Source of the DNA: Chakrabartia godavariana
GTDB taxonomy: Bacteria > Pseudomonadota > Alphaproteobacteria > Sphingomonadales > Sphingomonadaceae
DNA length: 64,000 nt
Reading direction: 5' to 3'
Assembly: GCA_005518185.1 (NCBI GenBank)
Contig: RKSN01000002.1
Span: forward strand, 620,001-684,000
A program made the translations under genes and the position numbers. Positions 1 through 8,540 of this stretch are shown here, one piece after another; the first letter of the stretch is position 1, and each line of letters begins with the position of its first letter. The notes below the pieces were generated by a model that ran no database searches, had not been told where the DNA came from, and worked only from the letters and a program-made list of their open reading frames with translations.

Positions 1-1136
1 CCGACGCCCTCGGCGATGTAATAGTTCTTCAGATCGTCCGGCAGATTGGTCGCAATGTCGAGTGCCGCCTTCGTCTGCCCAATGCCTGAGATATCGTCAC
101 GTTCGCCCTCAATCGCGAGCAGGCCGACATCCGTGATGGCTCCCGGATCGACGATGCGCCCGCGATGGTCAAACTCGCCCTTGGGCAGCAGATGGCGCTG
201 GAATACCTCGTCGATGGTCTGCAGATAGAACTCCGCCGTCATGTCGCAGACCGACCGGTACTCGTCGTAAAAGTCCTTGGTCGCATCCGCGCTCTCGTCA
301 TCGCCGTCGACCAGATGTTTGAACATCTGCCAATGGCTGACCATGTGGTTGCCCAGGTTCATCGCCATGAAGCCCGACAGCTGCAGGAAGCCGGGATAAA
401 CCTCCCGGCCCGCACCCGCATAGCCCTGCGGCACCTTCGCGATCACATTCTGTTCGAACCAGGCAAAGGGCCGTTCCATCGCGAGCTGGTTCACAGCGGT
501 CGGCGCGCGGCGCGTATCGACCGGGCCGCCCATCATCGTGAGCGTCTTGGGGCGGCAGGGATGCTTGTCAGCCGACATCAGGGCGATGGCGGCATAGACG
601 GGCACCGACGGCTGGCAGACGGCCAGCACATGCGCGCCGGGGCCAATCTTTTCGAGGAAGGCGATGACGTAGTCGATGTAATCGTCGAGGTCGAACCGCC
701 CTTCCGACAGTGGCACCGCCCGCGCATCGCGCCAGTCGGTGATGTAGACGTCATGCCCCGGCAGCATCCGTTCCACCGTGCCACGTAGCAGCGTTGCAAA
801 ATGGCCCGACATCGGCGCGACGATCAGCAGCTTGGGGTCGCCTTCGCGGCCGTCGCGCACGAAGCGCTTGAGCTGGCCGAACGGTTTGCGCAGGACGATA
901 TCCTCGGTGACGCGAACGTCCTTGCCGTCGATGATCGTGTGATCGAGCTCAAACGCCGGTTTACCGCGCGGGGCCGCCGCATGGGCAAACACCTCTAGCG
1001 CGGCCGAAAACATCTGGCTGCCGCCCATATAGCCAAACGGATTGGACGGATTGCCAAGCCATTCGGCGGTCGCGGTGGCCCAGGCGCTTGCACCGGCAAG
1101 CCACGCTTTTTGCATTTCGTACGCGCTGTAGAGCAT
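1..1136 (-). CDS. phaZ: Intracellular polyhydroxyalkanoate (PHB) depolymerase, 3' end beyond the window
   Basis: Cytosolic alpha/beta hydrolase that mobilises stored polyhydroxybutyrate. The frame runs from an ATG at 1136 off the left edge, giving 378 visible residues of a family usually near 400-410. The start MLYSAYEMQKAWLAG is typical of proteobacterial intracellular PhaZ, and AAGGAAG precedes the ATG. The lipase-box region reads HVLAVCQPSVP, with Cys174 where most lipases have serine; a Cys nucleophile in CQP is characteristic of this PhaZ class. The visible C-terminal part (IDEVFQRHLLPKGEF, then LLAIEGERDDISG) matches the PHB_depo_C region. No phaC or phasin gene is in view, so linkage to a PHA locus cannot be judged. 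Confidence 0.9.
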   Translation of the reverse strand, partial: MLYSAYEMQKAWLAGASAWATATAEWLGNPSNPFGYMGGSQMFSAALEVFAHAAAPRGKPAFELDHTIIDGKDVRVTEDIVLRKPFGQLKRFVRDGREGDPKLLIVAPMSGHFATLLRGTVERMLPGHDVYITDWRDARAVPLSEGRFDLDDYIDYVIAFLEKIGPGAHVLAVCQPSVPVYAAIALMSADKHPCRPKTLTMMGGPVDTRRAPTAVNQLAMERPFAWFEQNVIAKVPQGYAGAGREVYPGFLQLSGFMAMNLGNHMVSHWQMFKHLVDGDDESADATKDFYDEYRSVCDMTAEFYLQTIDEVFQRHLLPKGEFDHRGRIVDPGAITDVGLLAIEGERDDISGIGQTKAALDIATNLPDDLKNYYIAEGV

Positions 1137-1244
1137 ATTCTTCCTTTGCACGTGCCAGTCTTGCCGCAATTGACGGCATTGTGCAACGCACAATAAATCC
1201 ACTATCCATTGAGTGGCCCTGCCCGCCCTGCTAGGCGCACCTGC

Positions 1245-3014
1245 ATGACACAAGCAGACGATGCGCCGCCCAAGGGCAACCGATCCATCGGCAACCTTCG
1301 GATGGTCTGGGGTTACGCGTCCAAATACCCCCACATCATCACCGGCGCGATCATCGCCCTGATCATCGCTGCGGCGTCCACGCTTGCGATCCCCAACGGC
1401 TTCCGCCTCGTCATCGACAAGGGGTTCAGCCAGTCAGGGGGCGATATCAGCCGCTGGTTCCAGTATCTCTTGGGCATTGTGTCGGTTCTCGCGCTGGCGA
1501 CGGCAGCCCGGTTCTATTTCGTTTCTTGGCTGGGCGAGCGCGTGGTCGCCGACTTGCGGTCCGCCGTGGTCAACAACCTGCTGCGCCTGTCCCCCAGCTA
1601 TTTCGAACTCAACCGCCCCGCCGAAGTCGCCTCCCGCCTGACGGCCGATACGACGCTCATCGAGCAGGTCGTCGGCACGACGGCCTCGGTCGCGCTGCGC
1701 AATCTGGTGCTGGCCATTGGCGGCATTGGCTATCTCTTTTCGATCGCCCCGCGTCTGACGGCGATGCTCCTGATCGGCATCCCGCTGGTCCTCGGTCCGA
1801 TCCTCATCATGGGCCGGCGCCTTCGTGACATGTCGAAGAGCAGTCAGGACCGGATCGCCGATGTTGGCGTTGTCGTCGACGAGGTGCTCGGCGCGATGAA
1901 GATCGTCCAGGCCTTTGGTCAGGAACGCCGCGAGGGCGAGCGCTTTTCGGGAGCCGTCGAAAGCGCCTTTGGTGCGGCACGGCGCCGCATCCGCGTCCGC
2001 GCGATCCTGACCGCCGTCATGATCTTCATGATGTTCGGCGCGATCACGATGGTCATGTGGCAGGGCGCGCTTGACGTGCAGTCCGGCCGGATGACGGGCG
2101 GCGCGATTGCCGCCTTCGTGCTGACTGGTGGCCTGGTCGCTGGCAGCTTTGCCGCGCTGACTGAAGTTTTTGGCGATCTGATCCGCGCATCGGGCGCGGC
2201 CCAGCGCCTGTCCGAGCTGCTGTCCGAACAGCCGGGCATCGCAGCGCCCGCCAACCCGATCGCGCTGCCGCAGCCCGCCATGGGCAGCGTCGCCTTTGAA
2301 AAGGTCACCTTCCGGTATCCGACGCGGCCCGAAGTCAGTGCGCTGCATGACTTTTCGCTGTCGATATCGCCGGGCGAGACCGTCGCCGTGGTCGGCCCGT
2401 CCGGCGCAGGCAAATCAACCCTGTTCCAGCTGATCCAGCGCTTTTACGATCCCGAAGCGGGCGTTGTCCGCGTCGATGGCGTGGCCCTGCCCGATGCCGA
2501 CCCGGCGGACGTGCGCGGTCGCATCGCCATGGTGCCGCAGGAAACCGTGATCTTTGCCGCCAGCGCGCGTGACAACCTCCGCTATGGCCGCTGGGAGTCG
2601 ACCGACGAGATGCTGTGGGCCGCGGCCGAAGCCGCCAACGCCGCCGAATTCCTGCGGAAGCTGCCCGAAGGTCTCGATACCTATATGGGCGAAGGCGGGG
2701 CGCGCCTCTCTGGCGGACAGCGGCAGCGCCTCGCCATCGCGCGAGCCATCCTGCGCGATGCGCCGATCCTGCTGCTCGATGAAGCGACCTCCGCGCTCGA
2801 TGCGGAATCGGAACGCCTTGTGCAGGATGCGCTCGACAAGCTGATGGCCAACCGCACGACCATCGTCATTGCGCATCGGCTCGCGACCGTACGGGCCGCT
2901 GACCGTATCGTCGTGATGGATGAAGGGCGCATCGTGGAGGAAGGCCGCCACGACACGCTGGTCAAGACGGGCGGTCTCTATGCCCGCCTCGCCAGCCTCC
3001 AGTTCGACAGCTAG
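1245..3014 (+). CDS. ABC transporter, fused permease and ATPase (MsbA/ABCB-type exporter half)
   Basis: 589-residue half-transporter: N-terminal six-helix exporter domain (about residues 20-320), then an ATP-binding domain with Walker A GPSGAGKST (about 383), LSGGQRQR signature (about 487), Walker B ILLLDEATSALD (about 508) and the H-loop in VIAHRLAT. It should act as a homodimer in the inner membrane. A TTG at 1209 extends the frame by 12 residues; I prefer the ATG at 1245 because the extension has no homologous look and no clear ribosome site. It stands alone, divergent from phaZ and converging on an Old Yellow Enzyme 3 bp away. The substrate (lipid, drug or peptide) cannot be read from the sequence. 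Confidence 0.9.
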   Translation: MTQADDAPPKGNRSIGNLRMVWGYASKYPHIITGAIIALIIAAASTLAIPNGFRLVIDKGFSQSGGDISRWFQYLLGIVSVLALATAARFYFVSWLGERVVADLRSAVVNNLLRLSPSYFELNRPAEVASRLTADTTLIEQVVGTTASVALRNLVLAIGGIGYLFSIAPRLTAMLLIGIPLVLGPILIMGRRLRDMSKSSQDRIADVGVVVDEVLGAMKIVQAFGQERREGERFSGAVESAFGAARRRIRVRAILTAVMIFMMFGAITMVMWQGALDVQSGRMTGGAIAAFVLTGGLVAGSFAALTEVFGDLIRASGAAQRLSELLSEQPGIAAPANPIALPQPAMGSVAFEKVTFRYPTRPEVSALHDFSLSISPGETVAVVGPSGAGKSTLFQLIQRFYDPEAGVVRVDGVALPDADPADVRGRIAMVPQETVIFAASARDNLRYGRWESTDEMLWAAAEAANAAEFLRKLPEGLDTYMGEGGARLSGGQRQRLAIARAILRDAPILLLDEATSALDAESERLVQDALDKLMANRTTIVIAHRLATVRAADRIVVMDEGRIVEEGRHDTLVKTGGLYARLASLQFDS

Positions 3015-3017
3015 CCT

Positions 3018-4103
3018 CTAGGCCGCGTCGGCGACGAAGCCGGGCCAGCCCTTCATATAGTCGAGGAAGGGTTCACCCAGCCCCTCGTCTCGCAGATGCT
3101 GCGCAGTGACCGGCAAGGCCGGGGACGCATAGTGCGCGTCGGCCCGCACCCGGTTGGGGAAATCATGCCGGAGAATGGCGGCCCGGCCGATGAGCGCAAA
3201 GTCACAGCCAGCCTCCAGCACATCAAGAGCCGCCTTGGCCGTCATGATCTTTCCGGCCGCCCCCAGACGCACGTCGCCACGCGGGAGATCGGTGAAGTAG
3301 CTAAGCAGGCTCCGGCCCTTATGGGCATCCTCAACCGGCTCTTTCGTGACATCCCACAGCGACATGTCGAGATAGTCGATCTTTCCCTGCCGAAGGACTT
3401 CAGCCGCCAGATCCCGGATCTCGGCCAGCTTCAGGCCGAAGCGTTCGGGCGAGAGGCGCAGCCCGACCTGAAAGTCCGGGCTGCAGGTGGCGCGAATGCC
3501 ATCGATGATCTCGAAGATGATCCGCGCGCGGTTCTCCAGGCTCCCGCCATAATTATCGGTTCGGTGATTGATGTCCGCGGAGAGAAACTGCGCCAGAATA
3601 TAGCCGTGGGCGCCATGCACCTCCACGCCATCAAAGCCGGCGGTGTCGGCGCGCTTGGCGGCCGCGATGAAGTCATCGCGCAGATGCTCGACTTCTTGTG
3701 TCGTCAATCCCCGCGCGCCCGTCTCCGGATCATCGGACGGACAGACTGGCGTGCCGACAAGGTCCTTGGGCGCACGGTTGCCGGCATGATGCAGCTGCAC
3801 GGACGACAGCGTGTCGCAGGCCCGCAGGGCCGTCGCCAGACGCGCCAGCGCAGGGATGTGCATGTCGCTGAAAATGCCGAGCTGCCCCGGAAAGCCCTGC
3901 CCCACGGCCTGCACATGGGCGGCGGCCGTCATGGTCAGGGCGAAGCCGCCTTCGCCGCGCATCGTCAGCCAGTGATGTTCAATGTCGGACAGGGTGCCAT
4001 CGGCATGGCTCTGCTGGTTGGTCATCGGCGCGAGCATGAAGCGGTTCTTCATGGGTCGGCCATGCATCAGGGGGAGCGGCTCAAAGAGGGTATCGAGGGA
4101 CAA
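3018..4103 (-). CDS. NADH:flavin oxidoreductase, Old Yellow Enzyme family
   Basis: 361-residue FMN-dependent TIM-barrel ene-reductase. Family marks are FMLAPMTNQQSHADG near the N-terminus, QLHHAGN (equivalent of the QLxHAGR strand), GFDGVEVHGAHGYILAQFLS and the late FALIGRAAI phosphate-binding strand. The start is a TTG at 4103: GGAGG lies 5 nt upstream, and the longer in-frame extension to 4217 is arginine/proline-rich and would cross the terminator of the tonB operon. It probably reduces activated C=C bonds or other electrophiles with NAD(P)H; the true substrate is not evident. It is transcribed in the same direction as the tonB operon but separated from it by that terminator. Confidence 0.88.
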   Translation of the reverse strand: MSLDTLFEPLPLMHGRPMKNRFMLAPMTNQQSHADGTLSDIEHHWLTMRGEGGFALTMTAAAHVQAVGQGFPGQLGIFSDMHIPALARLATALRACDTLSSVQLHHAGNRAPKDLVGTPVCPSDDPETGARGLTTQEVEHLRDDFIAAAKRADTAGFDGVEVHGAHGYILAQFLSADINHRTDNYGGSLENRARIIFEIIDGIRATCSPDFQVGLRLSPERFGLKLAEIRDLAAEVLRQGKIDYLDMSLWDVTKEPVEDAHKGRSLLSYFTDLPRGDVRLGAAGKIMTAKAALDVLEAGCDFALIGRAAILRHDFPNRVRADAHYASPALPVTAQHLRDEGLGEPFLDYMKGWPGFVADAA

Positions 4104-4186
4104 GGGAACCTCCGGTCTGTCGGGTTCCTGTGCGTGACAGACGCATGGCGGCCGCGCAACTGGCAGGGGTGATGGGCGCCCCCAAC

Positions 4187-4215
4187 GAAAAAGGGCGGCC
4201 CCGAAGGACCGCCCC
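4187..4215 (-). terminator. Rho-independent terminator after the tonB-exbBDD operon
   Basis: Stem GGGCGGCCC (4193-4201) and GGACCGCCC (4206-4214) around a CGAA loop (TTCG on the transcribed strand), followed on the minus strand by five T. It lies 24 nt beyond the second exbD stop codon. Confidence 0.8.
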
Positions 4216-4238
4216 AATTCTTCGTCCGAGGTCAGACC

Positions 4239-4685
4239 TCAGAATTCGCCGCGATACGCTTCGTTGTTGACGAAGCCCATCTTCGAGACCTTCGCGCGCT
4301 TCGCCTTGGCGAGAACGCGGTCCACCACGTCATAGGGCGCGGCGGGGTCCGGCTGCAGGTGCAGTTCCGGCGTGTCCGCGAACTTCGCCGGATCCTGAGA
4401 ATCGGCGAGGTTCTGTTCCAGCTGCGACCAGGTCACCGGAACGGCATTCCACGTCACAACCCCGGCGGGGCTGACATAGAGGACGTTCTTCGTCGGCAAC
4501 ACCGGCGGCGGCGGCGGGCAGTTCGGCGCGCAATCCTGCGGCAAGTCGATCTTCACCGCGTGGGTTGGCGGCGGCAGCGTAATGATGAACATGATGAGCA
4601 GAACGAGCATGACGTCGATCAACGGCGTCGTGTTCATTTCCACCATCGGTTCGCTCGAGCCGCTCTTCGGAGCACTCATTGCCAT
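4239..4685 (-). CDS. exbD: ExbD/TolR-family biopolymer transport protein (second copy)
   Basis: 148 residues with a single N-terminal membrane helix after MNTTPLIDVMLVLLIMF and a periplasmic domain. Asp24 in the helix corresponds to the proton-relaying aspartate of ExbD (Asp25 in E. coli). The start at 4685 is the ATG following GGAGAGTAATACC; an upstream TTG at 4700 would sit on the ribosome site itself. It is the last gene of tonB-exbB-exbD-exbD, 29 bp after the first exbD. The periplasmic part carries a Cys-Pro-Pro stretch (NCPPPPPV) absent from the first copy, so the two ExbD chains are not simple duplicates. It converts proton-motive force for TonB-dependent uptake together with ExbB. Confidence 0.92.
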   Translation of the reverse strand: MAMSAPKSGSSEPMVEMNTTPLIDVMLVLLIMFIITLPPPTHAVKIDLPQDCAPNCPPPPPVLPTKNVLYVSPAGVVTWNAVPVTWSQLEQNLADSQDPAKFADTPELHLQPDPAAPYDVVDRVLAKAKRAKVSKMGFVNNEAYRGEF

Positions 4686-4714
4686 GGTATTACTCTCCAA
4701 TCCTTCGTGTCAGG

Positions 4715-5179
4715 TCACATGACCGGAGACGAAATGAACCCGACGCGGATGAAACCGGCGCTCTGCATGATCGAAACCACGCCACCGATGCAGCGGTACT
4801 GGGTCCGCTGGTCACCGCGGATGTGAACTTCCGGGAACAGTTCCGGGTCGGTCGCATCCGGGCCGAGGCGATCTGCCTCTGCCTTGAAGCGGGCTGCCGC
4901 ACGGGTCAGCAGCTCGGTCGAGTTCATACGCGTTGCGTTCCAGTAAACTTCACAACGGCCATCAGTTCCGTTGCGCACAGTCAGGATCACGTTCTCGGCC
5001 TTCGAAGTCGTCGGCTGGAACGAGATCTTGGGCAGGTTGACTTCGACCGTCTTGATGACCACCGGAACGGCGATCAGGAAGATGATGAGGAGAACCAACA
5101 TGACGTCCACGAGAGGCGTCGTATTGATCTCGTTCATCGGGGCGTCGTCGCCACCTTCAGCACCAACACTCATAGCCAT
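4715..5179 (-). CDS. exbD: ExbD/TolR-family biopolymer transport protein (first copy)
   Basis: 154-residue inner-membrane protein: short cytoplasmic tail, one helix (LVDVMLVLLIIFLIAVPVV) with the conserved Asp25, and a periplasmic domain. It forms the proton channel with ExbB that energises TonB. The gene is third in the operon, 98 bp after exbB and upstream of a divergent exbD paralogue. Relative to the second copy it has a longer C-terminal domain ending HIRGDQRTQYRCIGGVV. Two exbD genes in one tonB operon are common in sphingomonads and Xanthomonas, which carry many TonB-dependent receptors. Confidence 0.93.
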   Translation of the reverse strand: MAMSVGAEGGDDAPMNEINTTPLVDVMLVLLIIFLIAVPVVIKTVEVNLPKISFQPTTSKAENVILTVRNGTDGRCEVYWNATRMNSTELLTRAAARFKAEADRLGPDATDPELFPEVHIRGDQRTQYRCIGGVVSIMQSAGFIRVGFISSPVM

Positions 5180-5277
5180 AGGCTAATTCCTATCTCTACA
5201 TTCGTCGTCCGGGGTGGACCATCGTCGCACCCCAGGGGATGCAGGGGGCGGCAGGCGAACCCGCCGCCCAGCCTACA

Positions 5278-6030
5278 TTATGCCTTGGCCGGAGCGGCCG
5301 GCTTGGCAGCGGCCGGAGCAGCAGCCTTGGCCGGAGCGGCCGGGCGGACTGCACCGTTCGACATCATGTAGCCATGCAGGTCGGCGCTGAACGTGCTCAG
5401 GCGCTCGGCGATGAGCTTGTTGCGGCGCTGCAGCCAGTTGTATCCCATAACGGCCGGAACGGCCACGACGAGACCAAGAGCGGTCATGATGAGAGCTTCA
5501 CCGACCGGACCCGCGACCTTGTCGATCGAGGCGTCGCCCGACGCGCCGATCTTGATGAGGGCGCGGTAGATGCCGATAACCGTACCGAGCAGACCGACGA
5601 ACGGCGAGGTCGAACCGACGGTCGCGAGGAACGCGAGACCGGTGCCGAGCTTGGCGTTGATCGCATCCTGGCTGCGCTGCAGCGAGGTGTGCATCCATTC
5701 ATGCTGGTCCTGCGCGTCGATGAGCTTGCCATGCTGTTCTTCAGCACGCAGGCCGTCTTCGACGATCTGGCGATAGGCGCTGTTCTTTTCGAACTTGTTG
5801 ACGCCGTCCTTGACGCTCGGCGAGGACCAGAACTTCTGCACGCCTTCACGGCTCTGCTTCAGCACCTTGCCCTGTTCGAACAGCTTGGTGAACATGATGT
5901 ACCAGGACACGGCCGACATGATGACGAGCGTGACGAAAATGGCCCACGAAACGAAACCGCCCTCTTCGAGAGCCTGCAACAGGCCAAACTGCTTCTGAGC
6001 GACGTTCGCTGCCTCAGCTGCTGTGGTCAT
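5278..6030 (-). CDS. exbB: ExbB/TolQ/MotA-family proton channel subunit
   Basis: 250 residues with three predicted membrane helices: WAIFVTLVIMSAVSWYIMF near the N-terminus, then FLATVGSTSPFVGLLGTVIGIY and MTALGLVVAVPAVMGYNWL, the last two being the MotA/TolQ/ExbB core. The C-terminus is a low-complexity Ala/Pro/Lys tail. It forms the pentameric scaffold around ExbD and drives TonB. It follows tonB by 49 bp. The 98-bp spacer to exbD1 contains a GC-rich hairpin (GGGCGGC / GCCGCCC, about 5244-5269) without a T-run, possibly an RNA-processing or stability element. Confidence 0.94.
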   Translation of the reverse strand: MTTAAEAANVAQKQFGLLQALEEGGFVSWAIFVTLVIMSAVSWYIMFTKLFEQGKVLKQSREGVQKFWSSPSVKDGVNKFEKNSAYRQIVEDGLRAEEQHGKLIDAQDQHEWMHTSLQRSQDAINAKLGTGLAFLATVGSTSPFVGLLGTVIGIYRALIKIGASGDASIDKVAGPVGEALIMTALGLVVAVPAVMGYNWLQRRNKLIAERLSTFSADLHGYMMSNGAVRPAAPAKAAAPAAAKPAAPAKA

Positions 6031-6079
6031 AAATAAAATTCCTTCTCAATTCTGATCAAATTCAATGAACGGAAAATTG

Positions 6080-6718
6080 CTACTTCGGCAGACGCCAGGT
6101 CACGCGCTGTGACTTGGTTTCCTCGATCGGCGAACCACTGGTATCGAGCGCCGGCTTGTACCGGAACCTGCGCATGATGAGCTTGCAGGTTTCAGCATCA
6201 AGTGTCGGGCTCGCACCAGACGCATTGCACGACACGACACGGCCATCGGTTCCGATGGTGAACGTGGCAACTGCCGTTCCCGATTCCTCGTTACGGATCG
6301 ATGACGAAGGATAATCTTCGTCCGAGATCGATCCACCACGCTGAACAGCCTTCTGCGCCACCTTCGGAGGAGCCGGCGGCGGAGGCGCGGCAGGCGGGGC
6401 AGGAGGCGCCGGAGGCGCGGTCGGGGTGATGGGCGCAATCGTGTTGGTCGTCACGACGGACGAAGTAACCACCGGAGGCGGTACCGTCACCTTGGGCGGC
6501 GGCGGCAAATCAACCTTCGGGGGCGGTGGCGGCGGCTCTTCCGGCTTTTCAGGCTCGTCAGGCGCCACGTCGAACGTCTTTAGATCTTCGTAAACCTGCT
6601 TTGCAGCGTTGTATGCAAGACCGGTGACGAGCGCATAGCCCACCCCAGCATGCAACAGCGCTACCGCACCGATTGCGAAAATCCGCCGGCCGCTCATTTC
6701 TTGGTCAGCATAGGCCAT
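6080..6718 (-). CDS. tonB: TonB energy-transducing protein
   Basis: 212 residues: cytoplasmic N-terminus, one membrane anchor (IFAIGAVALLHAGVGYALV, about 14-32), a long periplasmic Pro-rich rod (about 50-120, with PPPPPPKVDLPPPPKV), and a C-terminal TonB domain with GTAVATFTIGTDGRV and FRYKPALD. It transmits proton-motive energy from ExbB/ExbD to outer-membrane TonB-dependent receptors such as the one at 40664-43180. First gene of the operon; GGAGGG lies about 13 nt before the ATG. The promoter must lie in the 227-bp divergent gap up to 6945. Confidence 0.93.
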   Translation of the reverse strand: MAYADQEMSGRRIFAIGAVALLHAGVGYALVTGLAYNAAKQVYEDLKTFDVAPDEPEKPEEPPPPPPKVDLPPPPKVTVPPPVVTSSVVTTNTIAPITPTAPPAPPAPPAAPPPPAPPKVAQKAVQRGGSISDEDYPSSSIRNEESGTAVATFTIGTDGRVVSCNASGASPTLDAETCKLIMRRFRYKPALDTSGSPIEETKSQRVTWRLPK

Positions 6719-6945
6719 TAAAAAACGACACTCCCTCCAAAAAAAACGACAGCAACGGGCACTGGTTGGCCTCGACCAAATGGCGCCACCCTTGCTCCCG
6801 TCTGCAACATCGGATTCTATTCACACAGACCCCCTTCGTCTATCGCGGGGCGCGGACCGACGCAATCCGTTTTGTCCGGTGTTGAAGTTCAAAGCGATCC
6901 GTCCAATCTGGTGACAGGGGACATCGCGAGTTTGTGGAGGGTATT

Positions 6946-7782
6946 GTGCGTAAATTGCTACCGACGGCGCTGATTTTGGCGAGCATCTCGACCGCCAATG
7001 TTGCAGCGCAGCAAAGAGCCGTCGCCACTGTATCCGACACTTACAAATATGCGGACCTTGCCGATCTCGCACTTGCGGCACCTGTGACAGCGCATGTCAT
7101 AATTCGACAGGCCAAGCGGCTTCCCAAGGAGCTTTCGGTCGGCGTGCGCCCCGGATTTGCCCGCCAACTCGTCACGGCGGATGTAATTGCCTTGATCCGC
7201 GCCAGCGCAGAGGTGCCGCCGCGCGTCACCTATCTCGTCGATACGCCCGTTGATTCGCGCGGAAAGACGCAGAAATCAAGAAAATCCGAATCGCTGATCT
7301 TCGCCGCGGCGGCGGGCCCGGGCCAGTTGCGGCTGATCGCCCCGGACGCGCAGATTTCCTGGTCACCGACGGCGGGACAGACCGTGCGCAGCATCCTGTC
7401 CGAAGCGGCACGTCCGGACGCCGCCCCTGCCATCCGGGGCATCTCGTCCGCCTTCCATTCACCGGGCAGCATACCCGGCGAAGGCGAGACCCAGATCTTC
7501 CTCGCCTCTCCGGAGAACAAGCCGCTGTCGCTCACCGTGCAGCGGCGCGCAGGAGAGGTGCCCCGCTGGTTCGTTTCACAGGGTGAAGTCGTTGACGAAG
7601 GCACCAGCCAACCGCGCCCTGGCAGCCTGCTCTGGTACCGGATCGCCTGCTCGCTGCCATCCAATCTGCCCAACGCCGCGCTTGAAGGACAGGCGCCGGA
7701 CGTGGCGGCGGCGCTGACGGCCGACTATCAGCTGGTTCTGGACGGGCTGGGGCGGTGCGCCCGGACCCGGACGTCCGGCTAG
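6946..7782 (+). CDS. Secreted protein of unknown function
   Basis: 278 residues with a clear signal peptide (MRKLLPTALILASISTANVAAQ, cleavage expected after AAQ or nearby). The start is decided by the ribosome site: GGAGG at 6936-6940 is followed 5 nt later by GTG 6946; the upstream in-frame GTG at 6934 overlaps that site. I do not recognise a family. The mature part is mixed alpha/beta in look, with many short polar segments and no membrane helix. It is divergent from tonB, and its TAG stop overlaps the TAG of the convergent SDR gene by the 4-bp palindrome CTAG. Confidence 0.75.
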   Translation: MRKLLPTALILASISTANVAAQQRAVATVSDTYKYADLADLALAAPVTAHVIIRQAKRLPKELSVGVRPGFARQLVTADVIALIRASAEVPPRVTYLVDTPVDSRGKTQKSRKSESLIFAAAAGPGQLRLIAPDAQISWSPTAGQTVRSILSEAARPDAAPAIRGISSAFHSPGSIPGEGETQIFLASPENKPLSLTVQRRAGEVPRWFVSQGEVVDEGTSQPRPGSLLWYRIACSLPSNLPNAALEGQAPDVAAALTADYQLVLDGLGRCARTRTSG

Positions 7783-8540
7783 CCGTCGCGTCCGAGGAAC
7801 AGGAAGTCCCGGTCAAAGCTCTTCAGCGAGGCTCCCGCATCGACGAAGATCGTCTGGCCGGTGACCACTTCCGCCCCGGCCAGCCACAGGACAGCGTCGG
7901 CGACGTCATCCGGCTCGGGCAGCCGCCCCAAAGGCATCGCGGCGCGCAGCGCCTCCATCTGCGACGGCAGATAGTCCTCGGTCGGGATGACGAGGCCTGG
8001 CGCCACGGCATTGACGCGCACCTTGGGCGCCAGCGCACGCGCGAGCGTCTCAGTCGCGCCGAACAGGGCGAGTTTGGAAATCGTGTAGCTCAGCTGATCG
8101 CCCGCAGGGTGGCGAATGCGCTGATCAAGGATGTTGACCACGCCGGCCGTCGCCCCCGCCGCGACGTGCGCGGCCATGGCCGTCGCCAGCGCAACGGGCG
8201 CGGCCGCATTGACATTGAAATGGTCTCCCAGCGACTGCTGGGTCACACTCTCCGCATCGTCCCAATCGAAACGTGAGGCGTTGTTGACGAGAAGATCTGG
8301 CGCCTTGCCGAAATGCGCTTCGACGGCCGGGATCAGGTGCTGGACGGCGTCCGCGTCCGACAGGTCGGCGATGAAGCTGTGCCACGGCGTGCTTTGTCGG
8401 GCCAAGACCGCAGCCAGCGCGGGATCCGGCTTTTCCTCCTTGCGGCCATGCAAAGCGAGTGCCCAGCCCTCTTCCGCCAACCGGGCGGCAATCGTCGCGC
8501 CGAGCCGGTGAAAACCGGCGGTGACGAGGGCAAGTTTCAA
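7779..8540 (-). CDS. Short-chain dehydrogenase/reductase, pteridine-reductase (FolM)-like
   Basis: 253-residue NAD(P)-binding SDR. The glycine-rich turn reads VTAGFHRLG: the RLG in place of GIG is the mark of pteridine reductases (TGxxxRxG). Catalytic Ser is in the NILDQR strand region and the Tyr/Lys pair is in YTISK. It starts with TTG at 8540, overlapping the folB TGA (TTGA), so the two genes are translationally coupled. Coupling to folB, whose product acts on dihydroneopterin, supports a role in reducing dihydromonapterin or dihydrofolate. Substrate is inferred; other SDR activities remain possible. Confidence 0.82.
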   Translation of the reverse strand: MKLALVTAGFHRLGATIAARLAEEGWALALHGRKEEKPDPALAAVLARQSTPWHSFIADLSDADAVQHLIPAVEAHFGKAPDLLVNNASRFDWDDAESVTQQSLGDHFNVNAAAPVALATAMAAHVAAGATAGVVNILDQRIRHPAGDQLSYTISKLALFGATETLARALAPKVRVNAVAPGLVIPTEDYLPSQMEALRAAMPLGRLPEPDDVADAVLWLAGAEVVTGQTIFVDAGASLKSFDRDFLFLGRDG

